DNA of 40,742 nt from Nocardia ninae NBRC 108245 (GCF_007990755.1 NZ_BJXA01000080.1:1-40742), one strand, 5' to 3'; counted from the stretch's first letter, positions 15,579 through 24,184 are shown. Translations and numbers: made by a program. The notes: generated from the sequence alone by a model not told the origin.

Positions 15579-16199
15579 TCAGGAAGCGCGACGCTTCGCT
15601 TTCGGCACGGCCTTGGTGGCGATCTTGTCGACATCGGCGAGCAGTTCCCGGCCGAATTCGGCCTCGGCCTCGTAATGGCGCACGCACCAGCGCAATACGG
15701 CGGCCGGGTAGGGCTGGGCCGGATCGTCCCCCGCGCCCGCCACGTCCGCCTCGGCCAGCCCCCGCATCCGGTCGGCGTAACCGATGTGCTCGGTGAGGAT
15801 TTCGCGCAGCCGATCCGGCTCGGCCAGGTGGCCGAGCCAGGCGCGCAGCATCACGCTGTGCTTGAGCACCGGCGCCTCCACCGGCGCGTGATTCACCCAA
15901 TGTGCCGCTGCCGCACGACCGTTCGCGGTAATGGCATACATTCGCTTGCCGCGCACGCCGTCCTCCTGCAGCACCGTGCGCGAGGTCGCGTAGCCGTATT
16001 TCTCCAGCCGTTTCAACTCGGCGTAGATCTGGCTGAACGACGGGCTCCAGTAGAAGAACTGCAAGCTGCCGTCGGCCCACTTCTTCAGGTCGTAGCCGGA
16101 TAGTTCGTCCGCATGCGAGAGCATTCCGAGCACGGCCCAGCTGGTCGTGGGAAGGTCGGGTACCTCGGCTTTCGCCGAAACAGCCTGCGCGTCGGTCAC
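15579..16199 (-). CDS. PadR-family transcriptional regulator
   Basis: 206 residues. N-terminal winged helix of the PadR type (TTSWAVLGMLSHADELSGYDL, core ELSGYDLKKW; then SFSQIYAELKRLEKYGY and the wing GKRMYAITANGR), followed by the C-terminal four-helix PadR/Vir dimer domain (HSVMLRAWLGHL to the end) and a basic tail. The start is taken as GTG 16199: the frame is open further up but only as a shadow of the acyl-CoA dehydrogenase. No ribosome site precedes it; instead TATAGT ends 7 bp before the GTG, the spacing expected of a leaderless transcript. It sits 35 bp after the acyl-CoA dehydrogenase stop on the same strand. PadR proteins usually repress and respond to small aromatic or lipophilic compounds; target genes are not evident beyond the neighbours. 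Confidence 0.85.
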   Translation of the reverse strand: MTDAQAVSAKAEVPDLPTTSWAVLGMLSHADELSGYDLKKWADGSLQFFYWSPSFSQIYAELKRLEKYGYATSRTVLQEDGVRGKRMYAITANGRAAAAHWVNHAPVEAPVLKHSVMLRAWLGHLAEPDRLREILTEHIGYADRMRGLAEADVAGAGDDPAQPYPAAVLRWCVRHYEAEAEFGRELLADVDKIATKAVPKAKRRAS

Positions 16200-16234
16200 C
16201 AGCAGAACTATATCGCTCAGGCATATTTCGGGGG

Positions 16235-17377
16235 CTAGGTGAAACCGTCCATCAGGGAAAGAACGCGCAGCATGACCTCGTCCGCGCCGCCGCCGATACT
16301 GAGCAGGCGACTGTCCCGGTACGCGCGCGAGGTCCAGGTCTCGGCCATGTAGCCCATGCCGCCGTGCACCTGCAGGCACCAGTCGGCGACCTGGCGCGAC
16401 AGCCTGCCCGCCTCCAGTTTGGCGATCGTGGCCATCCGGGTGACGTCACCGCCCTCGTGATAGGACTGGGCGACGGCCTCGGTGTAGACCCGTAGCAGGT
16501 CCACCTTGGCGGCCAGTTCGGCATAGGTGTACTGCAGGTACTGGTTCGCGGACAGCGGCTGACCGAAAACCCTGCGCTGCCGCGCATAGTCGCGCGTCAT
16601 CTCCAGTTCCATGGCGCAGCTGACCGGCACACCGTAGGCGGCGAACATCCGCTCCATCACGAACTGCGACATCTGCTGCTGGAAGCCGCGCCCGATCTCA
16701 CCGATGGTGTTGCGCACCGGAACTCGCACGTCCTCGAAGGTGAGCAGGCCGGTATCGGAGGCCCACATGCCCAGCTTGTCGAGCTTGCGATCGACCCGGA
16801 AGCCGGGGGCGTCGGTGGGCACGATGATCTGGCTGATACCGCGATACCCGCCCTCCGGCGACGTCCGGACCAGGGTGCACAGCCAATCCGCCTGCACGGC
16901 ATTGGTGATGAACATCTTCGAGCCGTTGATCACCCAGTCGTCGCCGTCGCGGCGGGCGCTGGTCCGGATGCCCGCCACGTCGGAACCGGCCTCCGGCTCG
17001 GTAACCGCTACGCCGCAGACTGTTTCACCGCGCATGGCCGGCGCCAGATACTCCTGCTTCAGTTCCTCGCTGCCGTGCGCGTGCAGCGACGGCGTGGCCA
17101 TCGCGACGTGCACGCCCAGCGCCATCGGGAACGACCCGTGCGCGACCCGGCCCAGTTCCTGGCACAGCACCACGGTGAACAGATGGTCGGCGCCCTGCCC
17201 CGCGTAGGCCGGATCGTATTCGAGCCCCAGCATGCCGAGCTTGGCCATATCGGCGAAAATCTGGTGCAGCGGCATCATTTCGGCCCGCTCCCACTCGTCG
17301 ACGTGCGGGTTGATCTTCTGCTCGACGTAGCGCCGGACCATCGCCCGGAATTCCTGATGTTCGTCGCTGTACATCAT
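16235..17377 (-). CDS. Acyl-CoA dehydrogenase
   Basis: 380 residues, full length for the family. FAD-binding motifs CGVAVTEPEAGSD and the central YRGISQIIVPTDAPGF strand, plus the C-terminal QVHGGMGYMAE helix. The usual catalytic Glu near the C-terminus (EGT motif) is absent; the position reads IGGGADEVM. Instead a Glu at about 242 in FVMERMF lines up with the base used by isovaleryl-CoA and long-chain dehydrogenases, so a branched or unusual acyl-CoA is likely. It makes the trans-2-enoyl-CoA with electron transfer flavoprotein as acceptor. Two tandem ATGs at 17377 and 17374; GAGGAG sits 6 bp before the first. Divergent from hemC (97 bp) and followed by padR. Confidence 0.9.
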   Translation of the reverse strand: MMYSDEHQEFRAMVRRYVEQKINPHVDEWERAEMMPLHQIFADMAKLGMLGLEYDPAYAGQGADHLFTVVLCQELGRVAHGSFPMALGVHVAMATPSLHAHGSEELKQEYLAPAMRGETVCGVAVTEPEAGSDVAGIRTSARRDGDDWVINGSKMFITNAVQADWLCTLVRTSPEGGYRGISQIIVPTDAPGFRVDRKLDKLGMWASDTGLLTFEDVRVPVRNTIGEIGRGFQQQMSQFVMERMFAAYGVPVSCAMELEMTRDYARQRRVFGQPLSANQYLQYTYAELAAKVDLLRVYTEAVAQSYHEGGDVTRMATIAKLEAGRLSRQVADWCLQVHGGMGYMAETWTSRAYRDSRLLSIGGGADEVMLRVLSLMDGFT

Positions 17378-17474
17378 GCGGTGCTCCTCGTCCCGGCCAC
17401 CCTCATTGTCACCGCCGCCCCACCCGCGCGTCCCCGTTCCGGCCAACCATCGGGGCGGGAGTAGGGTGCTCGGC

Positions 17475-18404
17475 ATGTCGCGTGCGCGCATTATTCGGAT
17501 CGCTACTCGGTCCAGTCCCATGGCGGTGGCTCAGGCGGAGCAGGTTGCCGGGTTGCTCGCGGGGCTCGGGGCGGAGAGTGAGCTGGTCAAGGTCACTACT
17601 GCCGGGGATCGGTGGATGGGTGATCTCTCCAAGCTCGGCGGCAAGGGCGCTTTCGTCAAGGAGATCGACCACGCGCTGCTGGTGGACGAGGCCGACCTGG
17701 CCGTGCACTGCCTCAAGGACATTCCCGGTGACATCCCGGTGCCCGAGGGCCTCGCGTTCGCCGGATATCTGGCGCGCGACGACGTGCACGACGCGGTGAT
17801 CACCGGTAACGGCGCACCGCTCGCCGAACAGCCCGAGGGCACCGTGGTCGGCACCAGCTCGGTACGCCGGACCGCGCAGCTGCTCCTGCACTATCCGCAC
17901 CTGACGGTGAAACCGTTGCGCGGCAACGTGGATACCCGGCTGGCCCGGCTCGAAGAGGGCCACGTCGATGTGCTGATCGCGGCCGTCTCCGGGCTGCACC
18001 GCGTCGAGCAGGCCCATCGGATCACCGAGACCCTCGATCTCGACACCATGTGCCCGCCGATCGGCGCGGGCATCATCGCGCTGGAGTGCCGCACCACCGA
18101 CACCGAACTGATCGAACTCGGCGCTCGCCTGGACGACCCGGACACGCACCGTCAGGCCGATGCCGAACGCGCCATGCTGCATGCCCTGCAGGGGCACTGC
18201 AACTCCCCCATCGCCGGCTACGCCACCACCGACCGCACCGGCCGACTCACCCTGCACGGCAAGGTGTTCAGCCCGGACGGTGCCCAGTGGCTGGACTCAC
18301 GACAGTGGGGTGTCCCGGAAGATCCGCAGGCGCTCGGCTTCTTCGTCGGCGCGGATCTGCTGCGCCAAGGCGCACGCGCCATCATCGACGCGATCCCGCA
18401 CTGA
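17475..18404 (+). CDS. hemC: Hydroxymethylbilane synthase (porphobilinogen deaminase)
   Basis: 309 residues, normal length. It joins four porphobilinogens into hydroxymethylbilane for heme, siroheme and cobamide synthesis in the cytoplasm. Visible hallmarks: IRIATRSSPMAVAQAEQV at the N-terminus, GGKGAFVKEID, HCLKDIPG, GTSSVRRTAQL, the RGNVDTRL substrate loop and the dipyrromethane-cofactor Cys242 in LQGHCNSPIAGYA. It stands alone: no hemA, hemD or hemB is near, and the neighbours are an acyl-CoA dehydrogenase and an IclR gene. The motif LQGHCNSP differs from the common LQGGCxxP, and HCLKDIP from HSxKDxP, so it may be a second, diverged copy. ATG 17475 is the first plausible start; ribosome site weak. 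Confidence 0.92.
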   Translation: MSRARIIRIATRSSPMAVAQAEQVAGLLAGLGAESELVKVTTAGDRWMGDLSKLGGKGAFVKEIDHALLVDEADLAVHCLKDIPGDIPVPEGLAFAGYLARDDVHDAVITGNGAPLAEQPEGTVVGTSSVRRTAQLLLHYPHLTVKPLRGNVDTRLARLEEGHVDVLIAAVSGLHRVEQAHRITETLDLDTMCPPIGAGIIALECRTTDTELIELGARLDDPDTHRQADAERAMLHALQGHCNSPIAGYATTDRTGRLTLHGKVFSPDGAQWLDSRQWGVPEDPQALGFFVGADLLRQGARAIIDAIPH

Positions 18405-18413
18405 TCCGTCGGC

Positions 18414-19256
18414 TCAGCGCCAGCGGGCGTGCCGCGGGAAGAGCGAACGGCCTGCCTCGTGCGCGACCTCGACCAGCACCCGAGCCAGCCGGGCGGTATC
18501 CAGAACTGTTCGCTCGCCGCCGATTTGGCCGGACAACGACAGCGCGGCCACCGCGGCGCCGCGCCCGCGGAGCGGGACGGCCACACAGGCGATGCCCGCC
18601 ACGGACTCCTCGTTGTCCACCGCGACGCCCTGCCGCTGCCGGACGCGGGCCAGCTCGCGATGCAATTCGGCTCTGTCGCAGATAGTTCGGGCCGTCAACT
18701 GTGGTAGGTGATCCCGGAACGAGGTCTCGACGATGCTCGGTTCGAGGGAAGCCAGCAGCGCCTTGCCCAGCGCGGTGCTGTGCGCGGGCATCCGGCCGCC
18801 GAGGCGCGTCGGGATGCTGGCGGCGAACCGGCCGCCCGCCTTGTCCAGGTAGAGCACCTCGCGGCCGTCCAGCACACCGAGGTGCCCGACCATGCCGGTG
18901 CGTTGGCAGAGGTCGTGCAGCAGCGGGCTCACCACATCGCGAATCTCGTTGTGGTCAGCGGCAAGTCCGCCCAGCTCCAGGGTGCGCATGCCCAGCCGGT
19001 AGCCGCCGGGAGCGTGCGCGAGCCAGCGCAGCCGGATCATCTGATCGAGGATGCGATGCACCGTCGAGCGAGGCAGGCCGGTGCGCTCGGACAGCCCCAG
19101 CAGGGTCAGCGTCGGCGTCGCGCCGTCGAAAGCGTCCAGTATCAACGTCATTCGCTCGATCATGGAGACCGGCGGCTGGGACGGCCGAGCCGGCACCGGA
19201 GCCGATCCCGCCCACAACTCTCCGGATTCGGGAGGGGTCACCGCCTCGACCGCCAT
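18414..19256 (-). CDS. IclR-family transcriptional regulator
   Basis: 280 residues. After a Pro-rich 30-residue lead, an N-terminal winged helix spans about 31-95 (LGLSERTGLPRSTVHRILDQM; recognition helix RSTVHRIL) and the C-terminal effector domain follows, with DGREVLYLDKAGG, MPAHSTALGKALLA and SVAGIACVAVPLRG typical of IclR. ATG 19256 is preceded by GGAGGTGAG 5 bp upstream. The gene is convergent with hemC (9 bp between stops). A perfect TTAGAA-GTAT-TTCTAA dyad 31-47 bp upstream is a likely autoregulatory site. No adjacent catabolic operon identifies its effector. Confidence 0.9.
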   Translation of the reverse strand: MAVEAVTPPESGELWAGSAPVPARPSQPPVSMIERMTLILDAFDGATPTLTLLGLSERTGLPRSTVHRILDQMIRLRWLAHAPGGYRLGMRTLELGGLAADHNEIRDVVSPLLHDLCQRTGMVGHLGVLDGREVLYLDKAGGRFAASIPTRLGGRMPAHSTALGKALLASLEPSIVETSFRDHLPQLTARTICDRAELHRELARVRQRQGVAVDNEESVAGIACVAVPLRGRGAAVAALSLSGQIGGERTVLDTARLARVLVEVAHEAGRSLFPRHARWR

Positions 19257-19287
19257 GGCTCACCTCCACTGTGTGCTCGCCTAGAGC

Positions 19288-19303
19288 TTAGAAGTATTTC
19301 TAA
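19288..19303. promoter_or_regulatory. Palindrome in IclR promoter, likely operator
   Basis: TTAGAAGTATTTCTAA is a perfect 6-4-6 dyad in an AT-rich patch 31 bp upstream of the IclR start codon, a place where binding would block its own promoter. Confidence 0.55.
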
Positions 19304-19433
19304 TAGGCATGTACGTTTCCGGCGCACTCCTGTGTGTGCCCCATCACAGTGCCTCGGCGGGCGCGCAGTGACATCCCGGAAACTACGGAGAGCACTACGG
19401 ATCTTCTCGGTAGCCGGGAACGAATCTTGACAG

Positions 19434-19694
19434 CTATGCGCGGCTGCTCTGCTCCTCGACCATGGCGGACAACCACTCTCGGGTGTAGCGCTCGGCGAGC
19501 AGCGGGAGGAAGTTGTCGATGGTGGCATGGTCGGCGACGTGCTCATAGGCCGAGCGGAGGAACTGCTCGATGGCCTCGTCGTCGAAGAGACCGTCGAATT
19601 CTTCCTCCAGCCGAAGTGCGGCCGCGTGCAGGGCGACCGCCTGATCGAGGGACGGATCGTGCGGATTGGGCGTGGTAACAGGGCTGTCGTTCAC
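19434..19694 (-). CDS. Small three-helix-bundle dimerization-domain protein
   Basis: 86 residues. The core RLEEEFDGLFDDEAIEQFL, then SAYEHVADHATIDNFLPLLAERYTREWL, matches the three-helix bundle that actinobacteria fuse to, or encode beside, low-molecular-weight phosphatase/arsenate reductase proteins. Here it stands alone, with no phosphatase nearby, so its partner must be elsewhere or it works as a homodimer. The start is GTG 19694 with GGGAG 7 bp upstream; the frame continues 5' but codes a low-complexity Arg/Pro lead. It faces the NTF2-like gene across a 172-bp divergent gap. No catalytic residues are evident and no biochemical role can be assigned. Confidence 0.7.
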   Translation of the reverse strand: MNDSPVTTPNPHDPSLDQAVALHAAALRLEEEFDGLFDDEAIEQFLRSAYEHVADHATIDNFLPLLAERYTREWLSAMVEEQSSRA

Positions 19695-19819
19695 TGCGGA
19701 CTCCCGATCGTGACGAGACTTTCGGTGCGGTGAGCGCATGTACTGGCTGCGACATGCCTCGGTTGGTCGAGTACCCAACGGTCGGCTCGGAACACATTCC
19801 GGGCCGTCACCGGACAAAT

Positions 19820-19833
19820 TAGAACAGGTTATT
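19820..19833. promoter_or_regulatory. KstR-like box upstream of NTF2-like gene
   Basis: TAGAACAGGTTATT fits the sterol-regulator KstR consensus TnnAACnnGTTnnA at every fixed position but the last. It lies 33 bp before the NTF2-like ATG, overlapping a possible promoter. Matching a 14-bp degenerate site once is suggestive only. Confidence 0.4.
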
Positions 19834-19866
19834 GTTTACTGGGCGGTGGCATGCCACGCTGGTCGG

Positions 19867-20349
19867 ATGGATCTCGCCGCCATCGAAGCCGTCCGTCAGC
19901 TCAAGTACCGATACTTCCGGACGCTCGACCTCAAACAGTGGGACGCGTTCGGCGACACCCTCGCCGTCGACGCCGCCGGCCGCTACGGCACGCACGCGCT
20001 CGGCGAACCGCTCATCCTGGACGGCCGTGACGCCATCATCGCGTTCATGCGGGAGAACCTCGGACCCACGGTCGTCACGGTCCACATCGCGAACCATCCC
20101 GAGATCACCGTGCACGGCGAGACTGCCACCGGCTCATGGGCTTTCGAGGACACGGTGATCGCCACCGAATACAACGTGCTGATCCGCGGCGCGGGATATT
20201 ACACCGACAGCTACCGGCTCGACGCCGACGGCACCTGGCGCATCGCCTCGACCAGTTACCAGCGGATCTACGAATCGATGCAGTCGCTCGCCGACACCCC
20301 CAGCCATCAACTGCTGACGAACATGTGGGCGGCGCCCACAGCGAAATAG
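19867..20349 (+). CDS. SnoaL/NTF2-like fold protein
   Basis: 160 residues with the cone-shaped NTF2-like layout: N-terminal helices (AIEAVRQLKYRYFRTLDLKQWDAF; core LKYRYFRTLD), then TGSWAFEDTVIATEYNVLIRG and YYTDSYRLDADGTWRIASTSYQRIY beta strands. This fold hosts ketosteroid isomerases, polyketide cyclases and dehydratases. Possible polar residues are D34 to D42 and His69, but I cannot assign a catalytic pair. ATG 19867 gives the conserved start; its ribosome site is weak. A KstR-like box lies upstream, consistent with steroid metabolism but not proof. The AAA ATPase gene follows 30 bp later on the same strand, so they may share a transcript. Confidence 0.75.
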   Translation: MDLAAIEAVRQLKYRYFRTLDLKQWDAFGDTLAVDAAGRYGTHALGEPLILDGRDAIIAFMRENLGPTVVTVHIANHPEITVHGETATGSWAFEDTVIATEYNVLIRGAGYYTDSYRLDADGTWRIASTSYQRIYESMQSLADTPSHQLLTNMWAAPTAK

Positions 20350-20379
20350 GCGGCTCGGCGCGGCGATTAAGCTGGGTGC

Positions 20380-23300
20380 GTGGCGGGAACGCGGCTGATC
20401 GGCCGAGACCACCCGGCGGCGCTGCTGCGGGAGGCATTGCGCCGCACGGTGTCCAGTCACGGTGGGCTGGTGCTGGTGTCCGGCGAGGCGGGCATCGGGA
20501 AGACGACGCTGGTCACCGAGGTCGTCGGTGAGTTCGACGAGGGCGAGGTGCTGGTACTCACCGCGACGGCCTGGAGCGGCGACGGCACCCCCGGCTTCTG
20601 GCCCTGGGTGCAGGTGTTGCGCGGACTCCGGCGCGCCGCCACCCCTGAGCAGTGGGCCGCCGTCGACGACGCGCTGTCGTTCCTGATCGGTGAGGCGGAA
20701 CAGCCGGACCCTGCGGCCGGGTCGCTGTTCCGGATCGGTGACGCGGTGACCGAGGCGCTCGTTACCGCCAGCGCGCTGCGGCCGGTGTTCGTGGTGATCG
20801 ATGATCTGCACCGGGCCGATCCGGCATCGATCAGGTTGCTGGCTTTCGTCGCCCGGCATTCGTGGTTCGAGCGGCTGGCGATCGTCGGCACCGTGCGCGA
20901 CACCGATATCGACGCAGCACTGCGAAAGGTGTTCGCGGAGTTACTGACCGCCGCAAGAACCATCGAGTTGACGGGTCTGCCGGTCGACGGGGTCGCGGCG
21001 CTGGTCGGCAGCGTGACGGGTGCGTACGCCGACGACGAGGTCGTGCACACGCTGCACAGCTTGTCCGGCGGTAACCCCTTCCTCATCGAGCAGGCCACGC
21101 GCCTGTGGCAGGCGGGCAATCCGCTCGACACCCTGGCTCCTGGTGTGCGGGAAACCCTCGACGCGCGTCTCGAACCGTTGCCTGCGACCGCGATTGACAT
21201 CCTGACGACCGCCGCACTGGTCGGGCGCGAGTTCGCCGCGGCGGTGGTGGCGGCCAGTACCGGGTGCGAAATCGCCGTCGTGCAAGAACAATTGGCCGCA
21301 GCCGTGCGCGCCAGGCTGGTGACCCCACTCCCCAGCGACCGATTCATCTTCGTGCACGATCTGGTCCGCGAGACACTGCGCGCCCGGATCGGCGAGGCGG
21401 AGTCCCGTAAACGCCACGCCGCCATCCTCGCCGCGCTCGAGCAGCTGCCACGGGAGGTCTCCGGGGCGACCCCGCGCGACCTGGCGCAGCATGCCTACAA
21501 CGCCGCCGACGCGATCGACGATGCCCGGACGCTGCGGTATCTGCTCGACGCGGCGGCCGACGCGTGCGGGCGGCTGGCCGCGGGCGAGGTCGCCGAGCAC
21601 TATCGGCACGCGCTCACCCGCATTCCGGCGGATCAGGCCGATCTGCGTGGCACCGTCGGCCTCGGTTTGGCTGCGGCACAAAGTGATTCGGGTGACCTGG
21701 CCGCCGCGCGCCACACCTACGAGGCGTTGCTGACCGCCGCCGGGGCCCGCTCGGCGGCGGAGCTGTTCGCCAGGGCCGCGCTCGGGCTGCACATGCTCGG
21801 CATGCCCGATCCGGAACGGGAGGCACAGCGCGAGATCGAGATCATGGACCAGGCGCACCGGATGCTATTGGCCGAACGCCCGCCCACCGATCCCCTCGCC
21901 GTGCAGGTGCTGGCCGCCGCGACGCGCGTGCGGGTGCATACCGGGCATGCGTTACGCGACGCCACGGATCAGGCGAGTGCCGAAACGCTGCGCCTGGCCC
22001 GGGAATCCGGGGACGACGACGCACTCGCGGCGAGCCTGCTGGCCCGGCACGACGCGATCTGGCGGCCCGGTGCCGCAGGCGACCGACTGCCGCTGGCCGA
22101 CGAGCTCGCCCGCGTCGGCCGCCGCATGCACCGCGACGAGCTCGAATTGCAGGGCCGCCTGTTGCGCTTCGCCGCGCTGCTGGAGCTCGGTGACCCGCGC
22201 GTGCACACCGAGTTGGCCGCGTTCCGCGCGCTGGCGGACCGGGCCCGCCATCCCCGGTTCCGTTTCATCGCGTTGTCGCGAACGGGTGCCCTGGCGATGG
22301 TGAGCGGCCGATTCGCCGACGCACGCACGGCCATCGACGACGCGTACGCCCTCGCGGAACGACTCGGCGAAGTCGATCGGGTGCCGCTCTGGCTCGAACA
22401 GCGTTGGGCCCTAGCCCTGTTCACGGGCGATCTCGCGGAGGCCGGTGCCTTCGTCGACCGTTATCGCGAGATGGCGGGCGAGTACGCGGCGATCGTGGAC
22501 GTGATCACGGCGGCCCGGCGTGGTGATGTCGAGCGGGTTCGGCGCGGCGTCGGCGACCTTCCGGCGCTGTACGAGTTCTATCCCCGGCACTTCCACCCCG
22601 CCATCCTGATCGCGCAGGTGTATGCCGCGCTCGCCCTCGATGACGCTGATCTGCGAGCGGCGGTGCGCGCCAAGCTGGTTCCGCTGGCCGGATGGTGGGC
22701 GGTCGTCGCCGGTGGCGGCGCCGTCTACGGTCCGTACGCCTATTGGCTCGGGCGGGTGGCGGCGGCGGACGGGGACCTCGACGCCGCGGCCGAACATCTC
22801 ACGGCCGCAGCGGATTCGGCACACCGGATGCGGGCGCAGCCGTGGGTCGAGGCCGCGCGGCACCACCTGCGGTTGATTTCACATCGGGAGCCACCGCCGG
22901 TCCGAGCCCCGGTACCGCCGCCGGACAACGAGTTCCGGTTCGACGGCGCGGTGTGGACGCTGCGGTTCGCCGATCGCACTGTCCATCTGCCCGACGCCAA
23001 AGGAATCCGGGATCTGCACGTGCTGCTCGCACATCCGGGACACGACATTCCGTCGCTGGAATTGTTCGGTGCACCCGACGCCGGAACCCAGCACGCGGCA
23101 CAGTCGTTCGGCAGTGATCCCGTGCTCGACGACCGAGCCAAAGCCGAGTACCAGCGGCGACTCAGCACCCTCGACGCCGAGATCGATCGGGCCGTCGAGA
23201 TCGGAAACGATGCTCGCGCTGTCGAACTCGACCAGGAACGGGCCGCATTGCTCGAGGAGCTACGCCGCACAGCGGGCCTGGCCGGACGCACCCGTCAGCT

Positions 23301-23469
23301 CGGCGACGACGCGGAGCGCGCCCGCAAATCCGTCTCCGCCCGGGTCCGCGACACGTTGCGCCGGGTCGATCGGCTGCACCCCGAACTCACCGAACACCTG
23401 CGCGCCGCCGTCTCTCTAGGCCTGCTCTGCCGGTATCAGCCCCACCGCGACATCCGCTGGCGGCTCTGA
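20380..23469 (+). CDS. Large AAA/STAND-type ATPase with TPR-like region and unusual C-terminal domain
   Basis: 1029 residues. The N-terminal ATPase has Walker A GEAGIGKT (35-42) and Walker B VFVVIDDLHRAD (D141/D142), in the manner of LuxR-LAL (MalT-like) regulators. A long helical, TPR-like region runs from about 330 to 840. LAL proteins end in a LuxR helix-turn-helix; this one does not. Its last 180 residues hold instead a block starting VWTLRFADRTVHLPDAKGIR and ending in a helical Arg/Glu-rich segment (SARVRDTLRRVDRLHPELTE). I have seen this block in other actinobacterial ATPases but know no function; it may bind DNA or a partner. Start GTG 20380 directly before the conserved LIGRDHPAALL; ribosome site weak. 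Probably a signal-sensing regulator; target unknown. Confidence 0.8.
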   Translation: MAGTRLIGRDHPAALLREALRRTVSSHGGLVLVSGEAGIGKTTLVTEVVGEFDEGEVLVLTATAWSGDGTPGFWPWVQVLRGLRRAATPEQWAAVDDALSFLIGEAEQPDPAAGSLFRIGDAVTEALVTASALRPVFVVIDDLHRADPASIRLLAFVARHSWFERLAIVGTVRDTDIDAALRKVFAELLTAARTIELTGLPVDGVAALVGSVTGAYADDEVVHTLHSLSGGNPFLIEQATRLWQAGNPLDTLAPGVRETLDARLEPLPATAIDILTTAALVGREFAAAVVAASTGCEIAVVQEQLAAAVRARLVTPLPSDRFIFVHDLVRETLRARIGEAESRKRHAAILAALEQLPREVSGATPRDLAQHAYNAADAIDDARTLRYLLDAAADACGRLAAGEVAEHYRHALTRIPADQADLRGTVGLGLAAAQSDSGDLAAARHTYEALLTAAGARSAAELFARAALGLHMLGMPDPEREAQREIEIMDQAHRMLLAERPPTDPLAVQVLAAATRVRVHTGHALRDATDQASAETLRLARESGDDDALAASLLARHDAIWRPGAAGDRLPLADELARVGRRMHRDELELQGRLLRFAALLELGDPRVHTELAAFRALADRARHPRFRFIALSRTGALAMVSGRFADARTAIDDAYALAERLGEVDRVPLWLEQRWALALFTGDLAEAGAFVDRYREMAGEYAAIVDVITAARRGDVERVRRGVGDLPALYEFYPRHFHPAILIAQVYAALALDDADLRAAVRAKLVPLAGWWAVVAGGGAVYGPYAYWLGRVAAADGDLDAAAEHLTAAADSAHRMRAQPWVEAARHHLRLISHREPPPVRAPVPPPDNEFRFDGAVWTLRFADRTVHLPDAKGIRDLHVLLAHPGHDIPSLELFGAPDAGTQHAAQSFGSDPVLDDRAKAEYQRRLSTLDAEIDRAVEIGNDARAVELDQERAALLEELRRTAGLAGRTRQLGDDAERARKSVSARVRDTLRRVDRLHPELTEHLRAAVSLGLLCRYQPHRDIRWRL

Positions 23470-23533
23470 TCTAGCGCCGCGAGATCCGATCTAGCGCCTT
23501 CCCAGTAGAGACCACACTCGGAAGGAGCACACC

Positions 23534-24178
23534 ATGCACCAGATCGTCCCCAACCTCTGGGAGACCGAGACCCTCAGCCCGTTCCCCGGTCTGAACACCC
23601 ACGCCTACCTCTGGACGACCCCCGAGGGAAATGTGTTGTTCTACAACACCACCTTCCCCGAGGACTTCGACAAGATGGCCGAGCTCGGCGGTGTCGCCCA
23701 CCATTACCTGAGCCATCGCGACGAGATCACCTCGTCCCTGGCCACCGTCCGTGCACGCTTCGACGCAAAGCTGCACATCCACAAAGCAGACGCGGTCATG
23801 GTCACCGACACCCCCGTCGACGACGCCTTCGACACCCGCCACACCGCGATCGCCGGCCTCGAGGTGATCCCCACCCCCGGCCACACCCCCGGCAGCGCCT
23901 GCTACCTCGCCACCATCGACGGCAAACGTTACCTCTTCACCGGCGACACCCTCGTCCTCGGCGAAAACGGCAAGTGGTGGGCCGGCTACATCGAGGGCCA
24001 CAGCGACCGCGACACCCTCCTCGCCACCCTCGACGCCCTCGCCCGACTCGAGCCGGACGTCATCGTCTCCAGCGCCTTCATGAGCGACAAGGGCGTCATC
24101 GAACTCGGCGACCGCGCATGGTCCGAGTGCGTCGCCGAAGCACGCGGCGGTCTGCTCGCCGATCCGCCGAAGGAGTAG
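23534..24178 (+). CDS. Metallo-beta-lactamase-fold protein with incomplete metal site
   Basis: 214 residues with the MBL fold landmarks VIPTPGHTPGSACYL (metal His kept) and FTGDTL (metal Asp kept). The first motif is abnormal: the usual HxHxDH reads L-S-H-R-D-E, keeping only the second His and the Asp, and the final metal His near VSSAFMSDK is missing. It may bind one metal or none, so a hydrolase activity is uncertain. The N-terminus (HQIVPNLWETETLSPFPGLNTHAYLW) is ordinary for the family. ATG 23534 has GGAAGGAG 6 bp upstream. It is 64 bp downstream of the ATPase gene and ends in a GC-rich hairpin terminator. Confidence 0.8.
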   Translation: MHQIVPNLWETETLSPFPGLNTHAYLWTTPEGNVLFYNTTFPEDFDKMAELGGVAHHYLSHRDEITSSLATVRARFDAKLHIHKADAVMVTDTPVDDAFDTRHTAIAGLEVIPTPGHTPGSACYLATIDGKRYLFTGDTLVLGENGKWWAGYIEGHSDRDTLLATLDALARLEPDVIVSSAFMSDKGVIELGDRAWSECVAEARGGLLADPPKE

Positions 24179-24184
24179 ACGCAC

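Noticed and set aside
23310-23469. LuxR-type helix-turn-helix at the end of the AAA ATPase
   Set aside because: The tail is helical but lacks the LuxR recognition pattern.
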